From Geitlerinema sp. PCC 7407 (GTDB taxonomy: Bacteria > Cyanobacteriota > Cyanobacteriia > PCC-7407), in assembly GCF_000317045.1 (NCBI RefSeq), contig NC_019703.1:3976934-4040933 (forward strand): a DNA stretch of 64,000 nucleotides. The letters are read 5' to 3'. Numbering within the stretch: the first letter of the stretch is position 1; each line of letters begins with the position of its first letter. Below, in pieces: positions 58,591-64,000 of this stretch. A model generated the notes under the pieces. That model was not told the DNA's origin. It did not search any database and saw only the letters and a program-made list of their open reading frames with translations. Both the position numbers and the translations under genes were made by a program.

Positions 58591-59949
58591 CTACACCGAT
58601 ACTGACGTATCCGGTGTCGGCTTCTCAGTGACCCCTGGCAACCCATCGGGCGTTTCCTGAGCTTTATTGACGGAATGCCCTACCGCCAAATACTTGATGT
58701 TGATCGCTACATTGTGGTCACGGTCAATCGTCAACCCACACTCAGGACAGGTATGGATTCTGTCCTGAAGTATTTTAGGCACCTTGACCCCGCAACCAGA
58801 GCAGTTCTGAGACGTACCGCTGGGATTCACCGCAATCGTTAGCAACCCGGCTCTTTCAGCCTTGATTGCCAGAATTTGCAGGAACTGGCCCCAACCAGCA
58901 TCATGAGTTGACTTCGCCAGCTTGCTTCTGGCAATGCCTCGAATGTTCAGCTTTTCATGGGCTATGTGCTTCCCCTTGGATAAAAGCTTGTTTGCGGTCT
59001 TGTAGTGAAAGTCCTTGCGCTGATTCAAGACTTTCAGGTGGGCCTTGGCAACGCGTTTAACCGCTTTTTTCCGGCGATTAGAGCCTTTTTTCTTGCGAGA
59101 CAGCGAACGCTGCAATCGCTTCAGGCGCTTTTCAGCTTTGCGGTAGTGCTGGGGGATCGGTTCTTCTTTCCCTGAGTCGTCCACCAAGAACGTCTTCAAT
59201 CCCAAGTCAATCGCGATGGTGTTCTCAAGACTGGGAACGTCAGGCGTGAGGGCAGGGACCGATGAGTCTTCCAGGCTCAGCGTCACGTACCAGCCATCGA
59301 CTTTTTGACTGACGGTCGCGGTCTTGATTTTGAAGCCTTCGGGCAAAGGACGATGCTGGATCAGTTTCACCCAGCCAATCTTGGGCAGGTTGATCTGCTT
59401 GCCCTGAATGCAGTCCTGTTTGATCTGCGGAAAGGTGAAGGAGCGGTAGCGCCCAGAGCTTTTGAAGCGAGGTCTACCGCTTCGCTTGCCGTTGCAGTCT
59501 CCTTTGAGCCAGCGGTCAAAGGTTTTCTTGACTCGGCCAATGCAGTCTTGCAGGACCTGGGAGTGAATCTGCTGATACTCCGGGAACAAGGCCTTGGAGT
59601 TTACCAAGTCTCGTTTTTGAGAGTAGAAGTCGGGATTCTCTCGCCGTTCTGGCAGATGACAGATAAGCGGACAGGCGTTGATGTCACAGCGATTTTGCTC
59701 GTACCAAGAGAACCGCTCACCGAGACGGTAGTTGTACTGTCTGCGTAGCAACTCTAGCCATTCGCTCATGAAGGCGATTTGACTGGAGGTTGGGCGCAGT
59801 CGGTACTGGTAGGCGGTTCTCACGTTTTCTAGCTGCTTGGGGAGGGGCGCGGTCTCGCTTCTCAAGCGATGCGTTGAGGAGCAAGACCCTTTGGTCTGAA
59901 GCGAAAGAGATGGTTCAGGGCGGAGCTGGTAGGTTCTCGCGTCAAACAT
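58591..59949 (-). CDS. tnpB: RNA-guided endonuclease TnpB (IS200/IS605 family), solo
   Basis: 452 residues as read from ATG 59949; GTG 59823 gives 410 residues and the usual TnpB N-terminus (RTAYQYRLRPT), so the first 42 residues are doubtful. The RuvC parts are intact: AIDLGLKTF (first Asp), AHEKLNIRG (Glu), and DRDHNVAINI (last Asp), with the zinc ribbon CSGCG...CPECG between. TnpB cuts DNA guided by an RNA from the element's right end. No tnpA or second IS gene is present. The C-terminal codons overlap a hairpin that should belong to the right end and guide RNA. Confidence 0.93.
   Translation of the reverse strand: MFDARTYQLRPEPSLSLQTKGSCSSTHRLRSETAPLPKQLENVRTAYQYRLRPTSSQIAFMSEWLELLRRQYNYRLGERFSWYEQNRCDINACPLICHLPERRENPDFYSQKRDLVNSKALFPEYQQIHSQVLQDCIGRVKKTFDRWLKGDCNGKRSGRPRFKSSGRYRSFTFPQIKQDCIQGKQINLPKIGWVKLIQHRPLPEGFKIKTATVSQKVDGWYVTLSLEDSSVPALTPDVPSLENTIAIDLGLKTFLVDDSGKEEPIPQHYRKAEKRLKRLQRSLSRKKKGSNRRKKAVKRVAKAHLKVLNQRKDFHYKTANKLLSKGKHIAHEKLNIRGIARSKLAKSTHDAGWGQFLQILAIKAERAGLLTIAVNPSGTSQNCSGCGVKVPKILQDRIHTCPECGLTIDRDHNVAINIKYLAVGHSVNKAQETPDGLPGVTEKPTPDTSVSV
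58593..58617 (-). ncRNA. Right-end hairpin of the tnpB unit (candidate omega/reRNA scaffold)
   Basis: On the plus strand ACACCG-ATAC (58593-58602), loop TGAC, then GTAT, one bulged C, CGGTGT (58607-58617): ten base pairs with a single bulge. It overlaps the last codons of tnpB, as expected for IS200/IS605 right ends, where the guide RNA spans the gene's 3' end and continues into flanking DNA. The exact end of the element is not determined. Confidence 0.6.
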
Positions 59950-60178
59950 AGCTTACCGATCGCTCCGTTATGAACGCGCCTTCATCTCACGCCAAATCAG
60001 CGATTATGGACGTGAGGCTTCTGGCTGAACTAGCTAAGTACGATTGGTATTTGGACCTCAAGCACTGCAATCGCCTGATATTTTGGTACAGCAGGCAGAA
60101 GTCCATTCAGCCAGCCTCGATCCACAATCGAGGAAACGCAGATCGTGCAGCGTGCCGGGGGAGTCGGCGATTTCTAGA

Positions 60179-61531
60179 ATGTCCTCAATTAGCGTTGAAC
60201 TTTTGGTCATTCTCGCGCTGTTGATTGCCAACGGCCTCTTTGCCATGTCGGAGATGGCCGTCGTCTCGGCCCGCAAGGCGCGACTTCAGCAGTGGTCCAA
60301 TCAAGGCAACAAGCGAGCCCAGGCCGCCCTAGCCCTCGCCAACTCGCCTAACCAGTTTTTGTCAACGGTCCAGGTGGGCATCACGCTGATCGGGATCTTG
60401 GCCGGTGCCTTCGGGGGCGCGACGCTCTCGGCGCGTCTGGCTGGGCTGCTCGCGCAGATTCCGGGACTGGCCCGCTACAGCCAGCCTTTGGCCTTCGGGT
60501 TCGTGGTGCTGCTGATTACCTATCTTTCGCTGATTATTGGGGAGCTGGTCCCCAAGCGCCTCGCCCTCAACGACCCCGAGCGAGTCGCCACGAATGTCGC
60601 CATGCCCATGGGCATGGTGGCGAAGGTCACTGGCCCAGTGGTGCATTTGCTCAGCGCCTCGACGGACCTGGTACTGCGCCTGCTGGGCGTCCAGCCTTCC
60701 TCCGAGCCGCTGGTGACCGAGGAAGAAATCAAGGTGCTGCTGGAGCAGGGCACCGAAGCGGGCATGTTTGAGTATGCCGAGCAGATGATGGTGGAGCGGG
60801 TGTTTCGCCTGGGCGATCGCCGCGTGAGCTCCTTGATGACCCCCCGTCCCGAAATTGTCTGGCTGGATCTGAGCGACTCTTGGGAAGTCAACCGCCAGCG
60901 GATCGCCGGGAGCATGCACAGCCGCTTCCCGGTTTGCCAGGACGAGCTCGACAATGTCTTGGGCGTGGTTTCGGTGAATGATTTGCTCAGCCGCAGTCTC
61001 TCGGGCCAGTCCCTGGACCTGACGACGATGCTGCGCCGCCCCCTGTTTGTCCCCGAGAACACCCGCGCTCTCAAGGTGCTGGAGCTGTTCAAGCAGTCCG
61101 GCGTCCACATTGCCATGGCCGTGGACGAGTACGGCGTGATTCAGGGCATTGTGACTCTCAATGACTTGCTAGAGGCGATCATTGGCGATATTCCCTCCAA
61201 GGACGAGGAGGAAACGCCCCAGGCCGTGCGCCGGGAGGACGGCTCTTGGTTGATCGACGGCATGATTCCCATTGATGAGTTTCGGGCGCTGTTTGACCTA
61301 GAGGAAATGCCGGGAGAGCATCGGGGCAACTACCACACCCTGGGAGGCTTTGTGATTACGCACCTGGGGCGAATTCCTGTGGCGGCTGACCATTTTGAAT
61401 GGGGGCTGCTGCGCTTCGAGGTGATGGACATGGACGGCAACCGGGTGGACAAGGTGCTGGTGATGCCGCGAAACCCGATCGCGGAGGAAGTCACAACCTC
61501 GGACCGGGCGTCTGATCGACCTGACGAATAG
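60179..61531 (+). CDS. CNNM/CorC-type (HlyC/CorC, DUF21-CBS) membrane protein
   Basis: About 450 residues from ATG 60179 (MSSISVELLVIL). The longer frame to 60044 lacks homologous-looking sequence. DUF21 domain with three to four helices (1-200, including LITYLSLIIGELVPKRLAL), a CBS pair (about 215-345, RRVSSLMTPRPEIVWLD; AMAVDEYGVIQGIVTLNDLLE) and a C-terminal CorC_HlyC domain. Relatives affect Mg2+ or Co2+ efflux and are often mislabelled haemolysins. It is convergent with the modA-like gene, 12 bp apart; the spacer is largely one HIP1 palindrome. Confidence 0.93.
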   Translation: MSSISVELLVILALLIANGLFAMSEMAVVSARKARLQQWSNQGNKRAQAALALANSPNQFLSTVQVGITLIGILAGAFGGATLSARLAGLLAQIPGLARYSQPLAFGFVVLLITYLSLIIGELVPKRLALNDPERVATNVAMPMGMVAKVTGPVVHLLSASTDLVLRLLGVQPSSEPLVTEEEIKVLLEQGTEAGMFEYAEQMMVERVFRLGDRRVSSLMTPRPEIVWLDLSDSWEVNRQRIAGSMHSRFPVCQDELDNVLGVVSVNDLLSRSLSGQSLDLTTMLRRPLFVPENTRALKVLELFKQSGVHIAMAVDEYGVIQGIVTLNDLLEAIIGDIPSKDEEETPQAVRREDGSWLIDGMIPIDEFRALFDLEEMPGEHRGNYHTLGGFVITHLGRIPVAADHFEWGLLRFEVMDMDGNRVDKVLVMPRNPIAEEVTTSDRASDRPDE

Positions 61532-61543
61532 GGCGATCGCCCG

Positions 61544-62356
61544 CTACGGGGGAGCTAGAAAGCCAAAACGGCGGGCGATCGCCTGTCCCGCCTCGCTCAG
61601 AAGAAAAGCCACGAAGCGCTGGGCCTCGGCCGGGTAGGGCGTCTCAGCCACCACCGCCACGGGATAGCGAATGGGCGGCGTCGCATCGGCAGGCAGCGTG
61701 TAGACCACCTGGGCGCGATCGCGCCCTCGAGCATCCGTGGCGTACACCAGACCCGCATCGACATTGCCCTGCTCCACGTAGGTCAGAGCCTGCCGGACAT
61801 TTTCCGCGAAGACTAGCTTTTGGGCTTGAGCCAGGGGCTGATAGAGGCCCGCAGACTCTAGGGCAGCTCGGGCATAGCGCCCCGCTGGCACCGTCTCAGG
61901 GTTGCCCAGGGCCAGTCGGCGCAGCCGAGGCTGCCCCAAGTCTTCTAAGGCCCGAATCCAGGGATCTTGTCCAGCGGGCTGGACAATCACCAAGCGATTT
62001 TGGACAAAGACTGCGCGGCTGTTGGGCAGCAGGAGGCTCTGGGCAGCGAGGGCATCCATCTGCGCCTCCCCGGCGCTAGCAAACACGTCAATGGGCGCCC
62101 GCTGCTCGATTTGGCGCTGGAGCAGGCCGGAGGCAGCGACGGTGAAGCGCAGGGAGACCGTCGGCTCCTGAGCCTCGAAGACGGGCTGGATCGCCCGAAA
62201 CAGATCGATCAAGGAGGCTGCGATCCCCACAGTTAGGGTGATACCAGCCGAGCGGACCGGGCGATCGCGGCAGCCACTGACCAGGGCGATCGCCCCCCAG
62301 CCTGCCGCGCCCCAGAGCAATCGTCGTCGGCTGACCCTGCACAGCCCCTGACTCAT
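61544..62356 (-). CDS. modA: ModA-like substrate-binding lipoprotein, orphan
   Basis: About 270 residues from ATG 62356. A twin-arginine-like signal with lipobox (SRRRLLWGAAGWGAIALVSGC) is followed by a ModA-type binding fold: GIAASLIDLFRAIQPVFE, FTVAASGLLQRQIEQRAPIDVFASA, ALGNPETVPAGRYARAAL, VEQGNVDAGLVYATDA. ModA binds molybdate or tungstate for an ABC importer. No modB or modC is adjacent: it is coupled instead to rlmD by an ATGA overlap. The partner permease must be elsewhere, or the protein has another role. Confidence 0.88.
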   Translation of the reverse strand: MSQGLCRVSRRRLLWGAAGWGAIALVSGCRDRPVRSAGITLTVGIAASLIDLFRAIQPVFEAQEPTVSLRFTVAASGLLQRQIEQRAPIDVFASAGEAQMDALAAQSLLLPNSRAVFVQNRLVIVQPAGQDPWIRALEDLGQPRLRRLALGNPETVPAGRYARAALESAGLYQPLAQAQKLVFAENVRQALTYVEQGNVDAGLVYATDARGRDRAQVVYTLPADATPPIRYPVAVVAETPYPAEAQRFVAFLLSEAGQAIARRFGFLAPP

Positions 62357-63753
62357 GGGCGATCGCCCCGCTCCAAGAAGGCCACGCACTCCACATGGGA
62401 CGTCTGGGGGAAAAAGTCCGCTGGCTGCACCCGCGTCAGCCGATAGCCCTGCTCCGCCAGCAGCTTGAGATCGCGGGCCAGGGTCGCAGGCTTGCAGCTC
62501 ATGTACACAATCCGCGCCGGGGCGATCGCGATCAGCGCCTCAATCACCCGGCGATCGCAGCCTTTGCGCGGCGGATCCAGCAGCACCACATCCGGCGTCT
62601 GCTCCAGGGACGGCAGCAGCGTCTCCACCGACCCCACCAAAAACGTCGCATTGGTGAGCCAGTTCAGCGCCGCATTCGCCCGCGCCTGCTCCACCGAGGC
62701 CTCATGAACCTCCAGGCCCACCACCTGGCGCACTCGCTGGGCCAGCGGCAGCGTCAGCGTCCCCACGCCGCAGTAGGCGTCCACCAGCATCTCTTGGCCC
62801 GTGAGCTGGAGCGTCGAGACAATCTGCTCCAGCATCGCCTCCGCCTGCTCCGTGTACACCTGGAAAAACGTCGTTGGTCCAATCTGGTATTGCAGCTCCG
62901 CAAAGGTCTCCGTCAAGAAACCCTGACCAGCAATGCAGTCCGTCTTCGGCCCAAAAATCGCATTCGTGCGCTGGGAATTGACATTCAGGCAGACCCCCAC
63001 CATCTGGGGATAGCGCTCTAGCCACTGGGTCGCCTGCTCCGCCAGCCCCGGAATCGACTCCTCCCGGCTCACCAGCGTCAGCAAAATCTCTCCCGTCCGG
63101 CGCCCCACCCGAAACGACAAATGCCGCAGCTTGCCCCGGTGCTTCTCCTCGTCATAGATAGACCAGCCCTGGGTTTGCAGGTCTTCCTTGATTTCGCGCA
63201 GCAGCGGATCAAAGCGCTCATCCTGCACCGGACACTGATTGAGGTTGATCAAGCGGTGGCTGCCCTTGCGATAGTAGCCCGCCTGCACCTGACCAGTGGC
63301 CGAGCGATCGAGGGGATAGGTCACCTTGTTGCGGTAGTGGAGGTCAGTGGCAGGCGCGAGGATCGGCGCTACGGGCGGATTCTCGAAGCCGCCAATGCGC
63401 TCTAGGGCCTGGATCACTTGATTGCGCTTGGCCTCGAGCTGGTGAGGATAGGCAATGTGCTGCCACTGGCAGCCGCCGCACTTGTCCGCCACGATACAGG
63501 GCGGGCGCTGGCGCTGGGGTGAGGGCTCCAGAATCTGGTGGAGCTTGGCCTCGGCGTACTGGCGCTTGACGCGCACCAGCCGCACCTCGACGCGATCGCC
63601 CGGCGCCGTATCCGGCACAAACACGACGCGGCCCTCCACCCGGCCCACGCCAGCCCCATCGTCACTGAGGTCTGTGATCGTCAGCTCGACCAGTTGTCCT
63701 TGCTGCCAAGAATCAGCCTCAGGGGAAACAGACGGAAGCTCTTGAGAAGTCAT
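62353..63753 (-). CDS. rlmD: 23S rRNA (uracil-5-)-methyltransferase RlmD/RumA
   Basis: 466 residues from ATG 63753 (MTSQELPSVS). An N-terminal TRAM domain (15-75) is followed by the iron-sulfur cysteines CIVADKCGGC and the later NQCPV, the SAM domain with DAYCGVGTLTLPLA, and the catalytic region LDPPRKGCDRRV and YMSCKPATLARDL. It methylates uridine in 23S rRNA using an active-site Cys and a [4Fe-4S] cluster. Whether it acts at U1939 or another site cannot be told from sequence. It overlaps the ModA-like gene by 4 bp. Confidence 0.94.
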   Translation of the reverse strand: MTSQELPSVSPEADSWQQGQLVELTITDLSDDGAGVGRVEGRVVFVPDTAPGDRVEVRLVRVKRQYAEAKLHQILEPSPQRQRPPCIVADKCGGCQWQHIAYPHQLEAKRNQVIQALERIGGFENPPVAPILAPATDLHYRNKVTYPLDRSATGQVQAGYYRKGSHRLINLNQCPVQDERFDPLLREIKEDLQTQGWSIYDEEKHRGKLRHLSFRVGRRTGEILLTLVSREESIPGLAEQATQWLERYPQMVGVCLNVNSQRTNAIFGPKTDCIAGQGFLTETFAELQYQIGPTTFFQVYTEQAEAMLEQIVSTLQLTGQEMLVDAYCGVGTLTLPLAQRVRQVVGLEVHEASVEQARANAALNWLTNATFLVGSVETLLPSLEQTPDVVLLDPPRKGCDRRVIEALIAIAPARIVYMSCKPATLARDLKLLAEQGYRLTRVQPADFFPQTSHVECVAFLERGDRP

Positions 63754-64000
63754 AAAGCAGGAAATCCGAATAAAGAATGCTGGTGCTGGGACGCCCCGCA
63801 CGTCCCAGGGACCACCGAAATACCAAGGAGAGTTTATCTCTGGCCGACGTCAGCCCCGTCTTCCCTCTACAGTCTCCTGGGGGTTGCGCCAAGGCCCCCA
63901 CCTCCAGCCGATTCGGGGGCCATCAGGCAATGAGCATCCAGAGGGATCAATCCGGTATGATTGAAGGACTCGTAAGAGTCTTGATTACCCATGGGTACAG
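63754..64000. other. Right-end spacer
   Basis: 247 bp upstream of rlmD, no terminator or RNA recognised. An open frame begins at ATG 63957 and runs off the window; too short to judge. Confidence 0.3.

Noticed and set aside
58113-58646. Minus-strand ORF with PKTAPKT repeats
   Set aside because: The repeats come from the G/T-rich simple sequence after the MBOAT stop read backwards; no coding evidence.
60362-61108. 248-codon ORF opposite the CNNM/CorC gene
   Set aside because: Antisense shadow; rich in His and Gln as expected from the opposite strand of Ala/Leu/Val codons.
63957-64000. Start of a gene running off the right end
   Set aside because: Only 14 codons are visible and the ribosome site is poor; cannot be supported.

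Overview
The window is cyanobacterial chromosome. It has dense HIP1 octamers (GCGATCGC) in genes and spacers and high GC. It also carries cytochrome c6, a thylakoid-type NhaS3 antiporter, a CP12-family protein and hormogonium-polysaccharide (hps) genes, which together point to a filamentous, probably gliding, cyanobacterium. That lifestyle is inferred from hps and is not shown directly. I see no rRNA, tRNA, CRISPR array or prophage. The only transposon-like gene is a lone tnpB.

Layout. 1-6.5 kb: an M23 murein hydrolase, then a photosynthetic electron-carrier block. petJ (cytochrome c6) runs leftward towards a TauE/SafE-like/haem-reductase fusion protein and a small periplasmic protein. petR-petP (BlaI-type repressor and M56 protease) diverge from petJ, and murF is convergent with petP. 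6.5-18.8 kb: housekeeping genes (ffh, priA), a conserved hypothetical, a PAS/GAF protein, a Nudix hydrolase and a phospholipase D-like lipoprotein with an EF-hand insert. 18.8-21.1 kb: an orphan GvpL/GvpF protein beside a large protein made of two tandem copies of a MazG-like unit, its second copy broken by a frameshift next to a perfect 18-bp inverted repeat. 21.2-26.9 kb: a compact Mrp antiporter module (C-D-E-F-G-short A-B) downstream of nhaS3, with no large MrpA. 27.4-35.8 kb: peroxiredoxin, aroK, argB, a hybrid-input histidine kinase, two small proteins and glgB.

35.8-56 kb is the main accessory region, a hormogonium polysaccharide locus on the minus strand. Its first block is hpsA (1790 aa, with what looks like an ice-binding-type beta-solenoid domain near the C-terminus), hpsB, hpsC and two FimT/GspH-like pseudopilins. 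The second block has two GT2 transferases (HpsE type), a GT4 transferase, a polysaccharide pyruvyl transferase, a PP-loop ATP pyrophosphatase with a CxxC motif, and an O-antigen-ligase/TPR protein (HpsL type). rpmB and htpG sit inside the locus. The expected division of work is that cytoplasmic transferases build the glycan, HpsL ligates or polymerises it, and HpsA with the pseudopilins exports it through a type IV pilus/type II-like machine.

56-64 kb: a CP12-family protein with only one of the four usual cysteines, an MBOAT O-acyltransferase, a solo tnpB whose 3' end forms a right-end hairpin, a CNNM/CorC-type transporter, an orphan ModA-type binding protein and the rRNA methyltransferase rlmD.

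Best candidates for something undescribed: the duplicated MazG-like gene paired with an orphan GvpL/F; the ice-binding-like domain inside HpsA; the cysteine-depleted CP12; the PP-loop enzyme in the polysaccharide operon; the haem/TauE fusion beside the petJ-petRP switch; and paired HIP1 sites forming intergenic hairpins.
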